DNA of 64,000 bases from Flavobacterium sp. TAB 87. Its GTDB lineage: Bacteria; Bacteroidota; Bacteroidia; Flavobacteriales; Flavobacteriaceae. Each line of letters begins with the position of its first letter. Positions within the stretch are counted from its first letter, which is position 1. Shown piece by piece: positions 1 through 8,648 of this stretch. The stretch is from positions 59,777 to 123,776 of the forward strand of contig NZ_LLWK01000029.1 of NCBI RefSeq assembly GCF_001529295.1. Direction: 5' to 3'. The translations under genes and the position numbers were made by a program. The notes beneath the pieces were generated by a model, which was not told the DNA's origin, made no database searches, and saw only the letters and a program-made list of their open reading frames with translations.

Positions 1-1602
1 TGCTTGGCTGTCCATTGCTTCCAATTGCACGGTATATGCTTTTGGAATGTAAGTTTCTAAAGAAGTTTTTAAATTTTCTTTTTCTTCCTCTGATAATTTA
101 GAAATTGTTTCTTCATCTTTTTTGATCAGGTTATCCACATGATCAGAATCGACACGAACAAAAGTAATATCTGAATTGTCGCCTTCAATTTTTTGAATTA
201 AATGCGAGATAATCGGAGAATCTAACAATAATACTTGGTATCCTTTGTCTTTTGCTGTTTCAATATAAGAGTGCTGTGCCTCTTTATTACCAGCATATAA
301 AACAACAATTTTACCGTCCTTATTAGTTTGATTGTCTTTGATTTTTTCTTTTAATTCTTCTAAAGTAAAGTAGGTGTCGTCTACCGTTGGGTATAAAACG
401 AATGCACCTGCTTTTTCGTAAAATTTATCTTCAGACAACATTCCGTATTCTAGAACTATTTTAATATCGTTCCATTTTGCTTCAAAATCAGCACGATTTT
501 CATTGAATAGCGCTTTTAGTTTATCTGCAACTTTACGAGTAATATAGTTTGAGATTTTCTTAACCGCACCATCTGCTTGTAATCCAGAACGAGAAACGTT
601 CAACGGAATATCTGGTGAATCAATCACCCCTTTTAACATCGTTAAAAATTCAGGTACAATTCCTTCTACATTATCAGTAACGTAAACTTGGTTTTGGTAT
701 AACTGAATTTTGTCTTTTTGAATTTGCAAATCAGAACCTAACTTAGGAAAATATAAAATTCCGGTTAAGTTAAATGGATAATCTACATTTAAGTGAATGT
801 GAAACAACGGATCTTCAAATTGCATTGGATACAATTCTCTGTAGAATGACTTGTAATCTTCATCAGATAATTCAGTTGGTTGCTTCGTCCAAGCTGGATT
901 TGGGTTGTTGATGAAATTATCAATTTCAACCGTTTCATTTACGTAATCTTCAGGAGCATCTTCTGGCTTTGGAAGTGTTTCTGTTTTTGTTCCGAATTTA
1001 ATCGGAATAGGCATAAATTTATTGTATTTATTCAATAAACCTGCAATTTTAGAATCTTCTAAAAAGTCTAAAGAGTCTTCGGCAACATGAAGAATAATTT
1101 CTGTTCCGCGTGAAGTTTTGTCAGCTGGTTCCAAAGTGAATTCTGGGCTACCATCGCAAGTCCAATGTGCTGCTGGCTCATCTTTGTATGATTTAGTAAT
1201 GATTTCTACCTTTTCTGCAACCATAAAGGCAGAGTAGAAACCGAGTCCAAAATGGCCAATAATTCCAGAATCTTTAGCAGAATCTTTGTATTTGTCTAAG
1301 AACTCTTCGGCTCCAGAAAAAGCAACTTGATTAATGTATTTTTCAACCTCATCCGAAGTCATTCCCAAACCTTGATCGATAATGTGGATCTTTTTACCTT
1401 CTTTATCTACCTTGATTTCAATAAACGGATTTCCAAATTCTACTTTAGCTTCACCTATGCTTATAAGGTGTTTGAGCTTTAGAGTAGCATCAGTTCCATT
1501 CGAAATTAGCTCACGTAAGAAGATTTCGTGATCACTATATAAGAATTTTTTGATTAAGGGAAAGATGTTTTCTACTGAAACATTAATTTTACCTGTTGTC
1601 AT
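1..1602 (-). CDS. htpG: Molecular chaperone HtpG (Hsp90), C-terminus cut by window edge
   Basis: Bacterial Hsp90, an ATP-dependent cytosolic dimeric chaperone. Translating the reverse strand from the ATG at 1602 gives 534 codons without a stop up to the window edge, so roughly the last 90 residues of a typical ~625-residue protein are missing. The N-terminal GHKL ATPase domain is clear: ELISNGTDA (about residues 30-38), the nucleotide-binding DQGLGM, and GHFGLGFYSAF. The middle domain follows, with SRSGLQADGAVKK-type sequence that contacts ATP. It is divergent from the lipoprotein gene at 1784 across a 181-bp gap, in which GACAA-A-TTGTC (1673-1683) is a perfect small palindrome. I saw no clear TAnnTTTG element for htpG itself. 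Identification is firm; the C-terminal dimerisation domain cannot be judged. Confidence 0.96.
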   Translation of the reverse strand, partial: MTTGKINVSVENIFPLIKKFLYSDHEIFLRELISNGTDATLKLKHLISIGEAKVEFGNPFIEIKVDKEGKKIHIIDQGLGMTSDEVEKYINQVAFSGAEEFLDKYKDSAKDSGIIGHFGLGFYSAFMVAEKVEIITKSYKDEPAAHWTCDGSPEFTLEPADKTSRGTEIILHVAEDSLDFLEDSKIAGLLNKYNKFMPIPIKFGTKTETLPKPEDAPEDYVNETVEIDNFINNPNPAWTKQPTELSDEDYKSFYRELYPMQFEDPLFHIHLNVDYPFNLTGILYFPKLGSDLQIQKDKIQLYQNQVYVTDNVEGIVPEFLTMLKGVIDSPDIPLNVSRSGLQADGAVKKISNYITRKVADKLKALFNENRADFEAKWNDIKIVLEYGMLSEDKFYEKAGAFVLYPTVDDTYFTLEELKEKIKDNQTNKDGKIVVLYAGNKEAQHSYIETAKDKGYQVLLLDSPIISHLIQKIEGDNSDITFVRVDSDHVDNLIKKDEETISKLSEEEKENLKTSLETYIPKAYTVQLEAMDSQA

Positions 1603-1745
1603 ATTTTTTAAAATTTAAGTTTAACTTGATGATTCTCATCTAGTCAAATAGAATACCAATGTAATTGTAAATGACAAATTGTCGGAGGTGTTAATTTTGA
1701 AACAAAAAAAAATAATTTTTAAACAAAATCAAATTATTTGCAATG

Positions 1746-1753
1746 TACCTTTG
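1746..1753 (+). promoter_or_regulatory. -7 promoter element of the lipocalin-like/OmpA gene pair
   Basis: TACCTTTG matches the Bacteroidota -7 consensus TAnnTTTG and lies 30 bases before the ATG at 1784. No well-spaced -33 TTG is evident, so only the -7 element is claimed. Confidence 0.5.
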
Positions 1754-1783
1754 TAGGAGTATTAATTATAAAATACCATAACA

Positions 1784-2263
1784 ATGAAAAAAATTATTTT
1801 TATATGCATGATAGCGCTTTCGTTATTTGCATGCAAGTCTGCAGACCCAAATGCACTTTCTACAAAATTAGATAAGTCATCGCAAGTTGCAATTAAAGGA
1901 AACTGGATTTTAACTAGTGTAAGCTTTCCTGGTTCAGAATATATTAAAGTAACTTCTTTCGATATTGCTGACTCAAAATGTTTCGTTGGAAGTAACTGGA
2001 AATTTATTTCGAATAATAATAAAGGATCCGTTAGTTTAAATGTAGCTGATTGTACGGGATACGAATCTGCAATTGTTTGGAGTATTAACAAACAAGGTTT
2101 ATTTGTATTGAAAGTTTTAGATGAAGGATTAAAATCTAAAAAAGTTAAAACAGGTTACCTATTAACTGTAGCCAATCAGACAGAAAATTCTTTTCAGTTG
2201 ATCGACCAAATTACCGTTGGTGGGCAAGCAAAAAGCGTAACGTACCAATTTCAAAGAAATTAA
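1784..2263 (+). CDS. Lipocalin-like lipoprotein
   Basis: A 159-residue predicted lipoprotein. A short lysine-rich start and hydrophobic segment end in the lipobox LFAC, with the lipidated cysteine at residue 17. The mature part has the lipocalin-like pattern of Bacteroidota cell-surface or periplasmic proteins: GNWILTSV near the N-terminus, then alternating short beta strands, ending in VTYQFQRN. The ligand is unknown. It lies 17 bases upstream of the OmpA-family lipoprotein gene and probably shares its transcript, which would end at the hairpin at 3001. The ATG follows a TAnnTTTG element by about 30 bases. The lipoprotein call is strong; the lipocalin fold is inferred from the strand pattern and from similar gene pairs in flavobacteria. 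Confidence 0.75.
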   Translation: MKKIIFICMIALSLFACKSADPNALSTKLDKSSQVAIKGNWILTSVSFPGSEYIKVTSFDIADSKCFVGSNWKFISNNNKGSVSLNVADCTGYESAIVWSINKQGLFVLKVLDEGLKSKKVKTGYLLTVANQTENSFQLIDQITVGGQAKSVTYQFQRN

Positions 2264-2280
2264 TTTAAATAAAGACAAAG

Positions 2281-2976
2281 ATGAAAAATATTAAGATATT
2301 AGGTTTAAGCGCATTAATGATTTTTAGTGGTTTATTTGTAAGTTGCGATTCAGTAAAAAATGCAAATAACACTCAAAAAGGTGCTGGAATTGGAGTTGCT
2401 GCTGGTGCGGTAATTGGTGGAATTTTGGGTAACAATCTTGGTAAAGGTGGAAACACTGCTTTGGGAGCTGCAATTGGAGCTGCTGTTGGTGGTGGAACTG
2501 GAGCGTTGATTGGTAACAAAATGGACAAACAAGCGCGTGAAATTGATCAAGCATTGCCTGGAGCTAATGTAGAAAGAGTTGGTGAAGGAATTCACTTAAT
2601 TCTTAAAGAAGATGCTGTTCGTTTTGATACTAACAAATCATCTTTAACTACTCAAGCTAAAGCAAATTTAGATAAATTAATTCCTGTTTTTAAAGAATAT
2701 GGTGATACTGATATTCAACTTTTTGGATACACAGATAACACTGGTAAAGCGGAATACAACTTAAACTTATCTAAACAAAGAGCTCAAGCAGTAAAAACAT
2801 ATTTAGTTTCTAAAGGATTATCTTCTAGTCGTTTTAAATCTGAAGGTTTAGGAATTGCTGATCCAATTGCTAGTAATGATACTGCAGATGGTAGAGGTCA
2901 AAACCGTAGAGTAGAGTTTGCTATTACAGCAAATGATAAAATGGTACAAGATGCTAAAACAGAAGCAGCGAAATAA
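2281..2976 (+). CDS. OmpA-family lipoprotein with glycine-zipper segment
   Basis: A 231-residue outer membrane lipoprotein (lipobox VSC, Cys22). Residues about 35-85 form a glycine-zipper segment (repeated GAGIGVAAGAVIGGILG-type small-residue runs) that probably packs in or against a membrane. The C-terminal ~115 residues are an OmpA-like peptidoglycan-binding domain: VRFDTNKSSLT, GYTDNTGKAEYNLNLSKQRA, and a final GRGQNRRVEF with the Asp and Arg that contact diaminopimelate. Its likely role is anchoring the outer membrane to the cell wall. It is the second gene of a pair with the lipocalin-like lipoprotein and is followed by a strong terminator. The domain call is firm; the precise cellular role is inferred. 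Confidence 0.9.
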   Translation: MKNIKILGLSALMIFSGLFVSCDSVKNANNTQKGAGIGVAAGAVIGGILGNNLGKGGNTALGAAIGAAVGGGTGALIGNKMDKQAREIDQALPGANVERVGEGIHLILKEDAVRFDTNKSSLTTQAKANLDKLIPVFKEYGDTDIQLFGYTDNTGKAEYNLNLSKQRAQAVKTYLVSKGLSSSRFKSEGLGIADPIASNDTADGRGQNRRVEFAITANDKMVQDAKTEAAK

Positions 2977-3000
2977 TTTTCACTGTTCCTACATTACACA

Positions 3001-3036
3001 AAAAGCTGTTTCTACTTATAGAAACAGCTTTTTTTA
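3001..3036 (+). terminator. Intrinsic terminator after OmpA-family gene
   Basis: A 14-bp perfect stem (AAAAGCTGTTTCTA with its complement) around a 4-base loop, followed by a run of T. Confidence 0.9.
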
Positions 3037-3062
3037 TGGTCCAAAAATTAAATTAAAGATTG

Positions 3063-3070
3063 TAATTTTG
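3063..3070 (+). promoter_or_regulatory. -7 promoter element of ABC ATPase gene
   Basis: TAATTTTG matches TAnnTTTG and ends 17 bases before the ATG at 3088, directly downstream of the preceding terminator. Confidence 0.5.
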
Positions 3071-3087
3071 CAATTCAAAATAGTAGC

Positions 3088-4038
3088 ATGTTAGCAGTTA
3101 AAAATATTTCGTTCACGTACACCGATAGTCCAGTTTTAAAAAATATTTCTTTTACCATTGAAAAGGGACAAAATATTTCCATCATCGGAGAAAGTGGTTG
3201 CGGAAAAAGTACTTTATTAAAGCTTATTTATGGTTTGTATGATGTTGATGAAGGATCAATTTCTTATGATGAAAAAGCCATTTTAGGGCCTAAGTATAAT
3301 TTAGTTCCAGGAATGTCGTACATGAAATATTTGGCTCAAGACTTTGACTTATCGTTGTATGAAACCGTAGCCGAAAATGTGGGTAAATTTCTTTCGAATG
3401 GTTTTGCAAATATGAAAAAATTGCGCATTCAAGAGTTATTGGAAATGGTAGAGATGGACCAGTTTGCCAATGTAAAAGCGAAGTATTTGAGTGGTGGTCA
3501 ACAACAACGTGTCGCTTTGGTTAGAGTATTGGCTTTGGAGCCAGAAGTGATTTTGCTAGACGAGCCCTTCAGTCAGATTGATGCTTTCAGAAAAAACTCG
3601 TTGCGTCGTAACTTATTTCGCTACTTGAAGCAAAAACAAATTACTTGTATTATTGCTACACACGACAGCACTGATGCCTTATCATTTTCTGATGAAGCAA
3701 TTGTGATGCGTCATGGAGAAGTCTTGATCAAAGGCAATCCAATAGAAATTTATGAAAATCCAACTTCAAAATATGTAGCGTCATTGTTTGGCGAAGTAAA
3801 TGAGATTGCAACACACTTATTGCTTCCTTACGAAGATGAGAGCCATAAAACGTTAGTATACCCGCATCAATTTGAGATGGTTTCGGAATCTAACTTGCAA
3901 GTAAAAATTAGAAAATCCTATTTTAGAGGTAGCCATTACTTGATTGAATCAGTGTATAAAAGACAACTTATTTTCTTTGAAAGTGAAATCGACTTACCAA
4001 TAGACGAATCTTTTTTTATCGGATTGAATTATCTGTAA
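3088..4038 (+). CDS. ABC transporter ATP-binding protein, orphan
   Basis: A 316-residue ABC ATPase that would power a transport or regulatory complex at the inner membrane. All nucleotide-binding motifs are present: Walker A GESGCGKST (about residues 35-43), Q-loop LAQDFDL, signature LSGGQQQRVAL, Walker B VILLDEPF and H-loop ATHD. About 80 residues after the ATPase core resemble the TOBE-like regulatory tail of PotA/FbpC-type importers (LVYPHQFEMV and following). No permease or binding protein lies nearby, so the partner and substrate cannot be read from context. It has its own -7 element and is bounded by terminators on both sides, so it is a single-gene unit. Confidence 0.88.
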   Translation: MLAVKNISFTYTDSPVLKNISFTIEKGQNISIIGESGCGKSTLLKLIYGLYDVDEGSISYDEKAILGPKYNLVPGMSYMKYLAQDFDLSLYETVAENVGKFLSNGFANMKKLRIQELLEMVEMDQFANVKAKYLSGGQQQRVALVRVLALEPEVILLDEPFSQIDAFRKNSLRRNLFRYLKQKQITCIIATHDSTDALSFSDEAIVMRHGEVLIKGNPIEIYENPTSKYVASLFGEVNEIATHLLLPYEDESHKTLVYPHQFEMVSESNLQVKIRKSYFRGSHYLIESVYKRQLIFFESEIDLPIDESFFIGLNYL

Positions 4039-4045
4039 AAAAAAG

Positions 4046-4085
4046 AAAAGCCATAAACGCTGTAAAGTGTTTATGGCTTTTTTTT
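4046..4085. terminator. Bidirectional terminator between ABC ATPase and S9 peptidase genes
   Basis: A 13-bp stem (AAAAGCCATAAAC and its complement) flanked by A and T runs on the two sides, sitting between convergent genes and usable from both strands. Confidence 0.85.
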
Positions 4086-4100
4086 AAGTGTAAGTGGAGG

Positions 4101-6512
4101 TTAGTTTTTTAGGTATTTTTCTAAAAATTGATCTTCTTCCCACAGTAAATGTAAAATATTGTCTTTGGCAGCGTAACCATGACTTTCTTTAGGTAAAATT
4201 ACCATACGTGCTGGTGCTCCAAGTCCGTTTAAAGCTTGGAAATAACGCTCTGTTTGCAAAGTAAACGTACCAGGATTATTGTCCGCTTCACCGTGTACCA
4301 AAAGAAGTGGTGTTTTCATTTTTTCTGCATTCATAAACGGAGACATTTCGTTATAAATTGCAGGAACTTCCCAGTAATTACGTTGTTCTCTCTGAAAACC
4401 AAATGGAGTTAAGGTTCTGTTGTATGCCCCACTGCGCGCAATTCCGCAGGCAAAAAGTTTAGAATGCGTCAACAAATTAGCAGTCATAAAAGCACCATAC
4501 GAGTGTCCTCCAATGGCTACTTTTTTAGTGTCAATATATCCTAGCGCATCAACAGCATTAATTGCTGCCGAAGCATTGTCAACCAACTGCTCGATAAAAG
4601 TATCGTTTGGCTCTGTGGTTCCTTCTCCCACAATTGGAAAAGCAGCGTCATCTAAAACAACATAACCGCGAGTGACCCAGTAAATAAAAGAGCCATAACT
4701 TGGAAAAGTAAATTCGTTTGGATTTGAAGTAACTTGGCCAGCAGAATTTTTGTCTTTATATTCTGTTGGATAAGCCCAAATTAATAAGGGTAATTTTTCT
4801 TTTTTTACACGATCATAACCAACCGGTAAATACAAGGTTCCAGACAACTCCACACCGTCTTTTCTTTTGTATTTAATTACTTCTTTGTATACATTTTTAA
4901 TACTCTCAAACGGATTTGCAAAGTGAGTTATTTGCGTTAGTTTGTTTTTTTGTCTGATGTTTCTAAAGTAATAATTTGGATAATCACTTTTAGATTGAAT
5001 TTGTACCAAAACTTCTCCTTTTTTAAAATCTTCTATAGATAATAAACTTTCTTTTTTGTCAGTATAAGTTGAGGTATAGATTCGGTTTGTCTTTAAGGAA
5101 TTTAAATCCAACTCATCAATAAAAGGAAATTGTCCTTTTTGCGTAAGTCCATCTCCAATTAAAAAAGCTTTGTTGTTTTCAATCGCTAATGTTTTTCTAT
5201 TAAATTGATTTTTTCTAGTTTCGAAAGATCCTGGATCGGAATATACATCTTGTGAATTTCTATCCGAAATTATTTTTGGCGTTTCTCCTGGTTTCGACGG
5301 ATTGATTACGTACGTTTTGGTGTTACGAGTGTCATACCAAGAATCAAACAAAATCGCATTGGTTTCGTTACCCCAAATAATTCCTGCATAACGTTGTTGC
5401 GTTTTTACTAGTGCAGTTGGAGTGGCAGTAAAAGGAGCATCCCAAACAAATACCTCGTCTCTATATTCTGCTTTTTTAGATGAATCACCTTCATCCAAGG
5501 CTTCTACAAAATACAAAGTAGCAGGTTTGTCTGCACGCCAATTCATGTTCCTTTTTCCTTTACGTACCGAAGAAAATCCTTTCGGCATAATTTCATTTAA
5601 AGGCACTTCGTTTACGGTTTTAATTTCATTTCCGGCAATATCGTACACGCTACTAGTTTGTGGAAAACGATTTAAAGGAACGATATACGAAAACGGTTTT
5701 TTTAGCGTAGTCAACAAAACATATTTTCCGTCAGGAGAAAAGCTTTCGTCAGTGTACATTGCTGCATTTTTAAACAAAGTTGACTGTCCATTTAAACTTA
5801 CTTTGTACAATTCAGACGTAGCAATACTTTCAAAGTTAGCCTCATCTATTTTGTTTTTTAATAAGTCAGGATACGTTCTGTTTTGTGATTTAGCACCATC
5901 AGAATTAGAAACAATCGGTCCTTTTGGTAAATCTTTCTTATTGTCTAATAAAGAAGGTTTGTTTTTCGGCAATATCGTAACTAAAATAGATTCGTTATCA
6001 GTAAACCAATTTATCGGATTTCCTAAATTCGCGTTGACAGTTGCATCGGTCAATCGAGTTGCTTTTGCAGTAGCAACATCAATAACCCAAAGTTCAACTC
6101 CGGCCGCAGTAGTATTGGTAAAAGCAATCTTTGTCTCGTTTGGAGCCCAAGTTAAATACGTGATCTTGGGATTTTCGGGTAAACCACTTACTTGAACATC
6201 TTTTGAATCTTTTATTTTTTTGATTTTAAGATTGTTCATATACGTTACCGTGTTCGAAATATTGGTAATGGGGTTGATGCGTAAACCACCTAAACGCAAT
6301 TCATCTTGACTCAAGTCTTCTAATGTTTTATAAGTGCTTCTGTAAGATAAAAGCATGTACTCTTTTTTAGAATCCATACTAGCAGACGGCGCTCTTTCGA
6401 AATCTGCGAGCGCTAGGATAGATTGCGGTGGTTTTTGATAGGTTACATTTTCTTGCGCATAGCCAGCAAAAATGGTTGTAACAAAAAACAGCAAGGTTGA
6501 TTTTAATTTCAT
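4101..6512 (-). CDS. S9-family (prolyl oligopeptidase) secreted serine peptidase
   Basis: An 803-residue serine peptidase with an N-terminal signal peptide (ending near GYAQ), so probably periplasmic or exported. The N-terminal two thirds is a beta-propeller with repeated WD/PD40-like blades (LTWAPNETKIAFTN, SFSPDGKYVLLT). The C-terminal alpha/beta hydrolase domain carries the nucleophile elbow GGHSYGAF (Ser near residue 668), the acid in HGEADNNPGT and the histidine in KESHGY, which is a full catalytic triad. The EADNN and SHGY context resembles glutamyl-peptidase or acylaminoacyl-peptidase-like members. It is a single gene, convergent with the ABC ATPase. A 23-bp near-perfect palindrome lies 27-49 bases upstream of its start. 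The substrate is unknown. Confidence 0.9.
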   Translation of the reverse strand: MKLKSTLLFFVTTIFAGYAQENVTYQKPPQSILALADFERAPSASMDSKKEYMLLSYRSTYKTLEDLSQDELRLGGLRINPITNISNTVTYMNNLKIKKIKDSKDVQVSGLPENPKITYLTWAPNETKIAFTNTTAAGVELWVIDVATAKATRLTDATVNANLGNPINWFTDNESILVTILPKNKPSLLDNKKDLPKGPIVSNSDGAKSQNRTYPDLLKNKIDEANFESIATSELYKVSLNGQSTLFKNAAMYTDESFSPDGKYVLLTTLKKPFSYIVPLNRFPQTSSVYDIAGNEIKTVNEVPLNEIMPKGFSSVRKGKRNMNWRADKPATLYFVEALDEGDSSKKAEYRDEVFVWDAPFTATPTALVKTQQRYAGIIWGNETNAILFDSWYDTRNTKTYVINPSKPGETPKIISDRNSQDVYSDPGSFETRKNQFNRKTLAIENNKAFLIGDGLTQKGQFPFIDELDLNSLKTNRIYTSTYTDKKESLLSIEDFKKGEVLVQIQSKSDYPNYYFRNIRQKNKLTQITHFANPFESIKNVYKEVIKYKRKDGVELSGTLYLPVGYDRVKKEKLPLLIWAYPTEYKDKNSAGQVTSNPNEFTFPSYGSFIYWVTRGYVVLDDAAFPIVGEGTTEPNDTFIEQLVDNASAAINAVDALGYIDTKKVAIGGHSYGAFMTANLLTHSKLFACGIARSGAYNRTLTPFGFQREQRNYWEVPAIYNEMSPFMNAEKMKTPLLLVHGEADNNPGTFTLQTERYFQALNGLGAPARMVILPKESHGYAAKDNILHLLWEEDQFLEKYLKN

Positions 6513-6538
6513 AAACAGTTGGGTTTAGCTTTTGATTA

Positions 6539-6561
6539 TATTGGACTAAATTAGTTCAATA
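6539..6561. promoter_or_regulatory. Operator-like 23-bp palindrome upstream of S9 peptidase
   Basis: TATTGGACTAA, a central A, then TTAGTTCAATA: two 11-base arms matching at 10 of 11 positions, with an odd-length centre as in many dimeric repressor sites. It lies 27-49 bases upstream of the peptidase ATG. No regulator gene is adjacent, so the binding protein is unknown. Confidence 0.4.
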
Positions 6562-6718
6562 AAGTTTAATAGCAATTGGTAAAATAAAATTTTAATAAAC
6601 GTCTTTTAATCTGCTGTTTAAGAATTGCGCAGAAAAATAATTGAAAACCAAATATATCATTTTAATAATTTTGTAAACATTAAATCTGTAATTTCGAAAA
6701 AAACACTAAATTGTGTCT

Positions 6719-6745
6719 TTGCTTTTTAAAAGATGTTTAAATTTG
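6719..6745 (+). promoter_or_regulatory. Promoter of the FabH-type gene
   Basis: TTG (6719-6721), 16 bases, then TAAATTTG (6738-6745), an exact TAnnTTTG match ending 31 bases before the ATG. The spacer is slightly short of the usual 17-23. Confidence 0.5.
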
Positions 6746-6776
6746 CAATCCAATTTCTTAACGAATAAAATAGAAT

Positions 6777-7784
6777 ATGTATCATTCGAAAATAGCAGGT
6801 TTAGGGTATTATGTTCCTTCCAATGTGGTAACTAATGACGATTTGTCAAAGGTAATAGACACTAATGATGAGTGGATTCAGGAGCGAACAGGCATACAAG
6901 AACGCAGGTACATTGTACGTGGAGAAGACACGACCACCTCGATGGGCGTAAAAGCAGCAGAAATTGCGATCGAACGTGCTGGAATTGCGAAAGATGATAT
7001 AGATTTTGTTGTTTTTGCTACTTTAAGTCCAGATTATTATTTTCCAGGACCAGGAGTTTTGGTACAACGTGATTTAGGATTGCGCACAGTGGGAGCTTTG
7101 GACGTGAGAAATCAGTGTTCGGGTTTTATCTATGCGATTTCAGTAGCAGATCAATATATAAAGACTGGAATGTATAAAAACATTTTGGTGATTGGTTCTG
7201 AAGTTCATTCGACCGGATTAGACATGACGACTCGTGGACGTGGCGTTTCTGTTATTTTTGGTGATGGAGCAGGAGCAGCAGTTTTAAGTCGTGAAGAAGA
7301 TACGACCAAAGGAATTTTGTCAACACACTTACATTCGGAAGGGCAGCATGCTGAAGAGTTAGCTTTGCAAGCTCCAGGAATGGGTGGTCGCTGGGTAACT
7401 GATATTATTGCAGACAATGATCCAAATGACGAAAGTTATTATCCGTACATGAATGGACAATTTGTGTTTAAAAATGCAGTAGTTCGTTTTGCCGAGGTTA
7501 TTAATGAAGGCTTAGCAGCCAATAATCTAGAAGTTTCTGATATTGACATGTTGATTCCGCATCAAGCGAATTTAAGAATATCGCAGTTCATCCAAAATAA
7601 ATTCAAACTTTCTGATGATCAAGTGTATAACAACATTCAGAAATATGGTAATACTACCGCAGCCTCTATCCCTATCGCATTGACAGAAGCTTGGGAAAAA
7701 GGAAAAATTAAATCCGGAGACACTGTTGTTTTAGCTGCTTTTGGTAGTGGTTTTACTTGGGCAAGTGCCATCATAAAATGGTAG
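6777..7784 (+). CDS. Beta-ketoacyl-ACP synthase III family protein (FabH-like)
   Basis: A 335-residue thiolase-fold condensing enzyme of the FabH class, which joins an acyl-CoA starter to malonyl-ACP in the cytoplasm. The triad is visible: Cys114 in NQCSGF, His262 in IPHQANLR and Asn292 in YGNTTAAS, plus the C-terminal AAFGSGFTWASAI strand. The N-terminus (KIAGLGYYVPSNVVTNDD) is typical. There are no other fatty-acid genes around it and it is a single transcription unit (own -7 element, own terminator), so it may be a second KAS III with a specialised starter rather than the housekeeping copy. The gene symbol is withheld because paralogues are common in this group. Confidence 0.9.
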   Translation: MYHSKIAGLGYYVPSNVVTNDDLSKVIDTNDEWIQERTGIQERRYIVRGEDTTTSMGVKAAEIAIERAGIAKDDIDFVVFATLSPDYYFPGPGVLVQRDLGLRTVGALDVRNQCSGFIYAISVADQYIKTGMYKNILVIGSEVHSTGLDMTTRGRGVSVIFGDGAGAAVLSREEDTTKGILSTHLHSEGQHAEELALQAPGMGGRWVTDIIADNDPNDESYYPYMNGQFVFKNAVVRFAEVINEGLAANNLEVSDIDMLIPHQANLRISQFIQNKFKLSDDQVYNNIQKYGNTTAASIPIALTEAWEKGKIKSGDTVVLAAFGSGFTWASAIIKW

Positions 7785-7805
7785 ATAAAATACTATAGTA
7801 ATGTT

Positions 7806-7836
7806 AAAACCTATTCAATCTGAATAGGTTTTTTTG
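7806..7836 (+). terminator. Intrinsic terminator after FabH-like gene
   Basis: AAAACCTATTCA and its complement around a 3-base loop, followed by TTTTTTT. Confidence 0.88.
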
Positions 7837-7873
7837 TATATTGGAGTAATACCCAAACAAAAAATCTACTCAA

Positions 7874-8548
7874 ATGAAAAAAAATCAATTAGAGATTGCT
7901 TGCTTCGGACTGTACTCTGTTGTACTTGCACAAGAAAACGGAGCAGATAGAATTGAATTGTGTTTGGATATGTCTGTTGGAGGAATTAGTCCGAGTAGTA
8001 TGTTGGTTGCAGCTGCAAGAGAAAATACAACCTCAGAATTGTATGTAATGATTCGTCCACGTGGTGGAAGTTTTGTGTACAATGAAGCTGAATTTAATGC
8101 AATGAAAAGAGCCGTTCTTGATTTTAAGAATCTAAATGCAGATGGCTTTGTATTCGGAATTTTAAATGAAGACGGAACGGTAAACGAAAAACAAAATTCA
8201 GAATTGGTGCAACTGGCGAACCCACTGCCTTGTACTTTTCATCGTGCTTTTGATGATGTTCCAGACCCCCACCAGGCATTGGAACAACTTATAAAAATTG
8301 GATTTTCGTCTATTTTAACTTCAGGAGGTGCAGTTAATGCTATCGCTGGAATTGATGTTCTTGAAAATTTGATTCGTATCGCTAATACGCGAATTAAAAT
8401 TATTCCAGGTGGCGGCATTCGATCCACTAATATCAATTTATTGCTAGAAAGATTAGGACCAAATATATATCATTCTTCGGCTGTTTTAGATGAAACTGAT
8501 GTTCCGAGTATCGAGGAAATAATTAAGTTAAAAAAAGTGCTTTCTTAA
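7874..8548 (+). CDS. cutC: Copper homeostasis protein CutC family
   Basis: A 224-residue TIM-barrel protein of the CutC family. Recognisable blocks are the N-terminal LEIACFGLYSV followed by GADRIELC, then MIRPRGGSFVYN, DGFVFGIL, TFHRAFDD and ILTSGGA, ending with IIPGGGIRSTN. CutC is cytoplasmic and was named for a link to copper tolerance in E. coli, but its biochemical role is unsettled. It starts 38 bases after the preceding terminator and ends in a strong bidirectional terminator, so it is monocistronic. It is 23 kb from the copper-type receptor locus in this window, with nothing in sequence to connect them. Confidence 0.92.
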   Translation: MKKNQLEIACFGLYSVVLAQENGADRIELCLDMSVGGISPSSMLVAAARENTTSELYVMIRPRGGSFVYNEAEFNAMKRAVLDFKNLNADGFVFGILNEDGTVNEKQNSELVQLANPLPCTFHRAFDDVPDPHQALEQLIKIGFSSILTSGGAVNAIAGIDVLENLIRIANTRIKIIPGGGIRSTNINLLLERLGPNIYHSSAVLDETDVPSIEEIIKLKKVLS

Positions 8549-8568
8549 AAGTAGAAAAGTTAAAAATC

Positions 8569-8606
8569 AAAAAAGCCGAAGTAGTTAAACTTCGGCTTTT
8601 TTTTAC
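8569..8606. terminator. Bidirectional terminator between cutC and the TonB-dependent receptor gene
   Basis: AAAAGCCGAAGT and its complement around a 5-base loop, with A and T tracts outside, placed between convergent genes. Confidence 0.88.
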
Positions 8607-8648
8607 TACAAAAACTAATTCAAAAAATTAAAATTGAGTTGGTTGTCT

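Noticed and set aside
5422..6195. 257-codon open frame on the plus strand inside the S9 peptidase gene
   Set aside because: Antisense to a full-length peptidase with intact motifs; the translation has no domain or signal and no promoter or spacing of its own.
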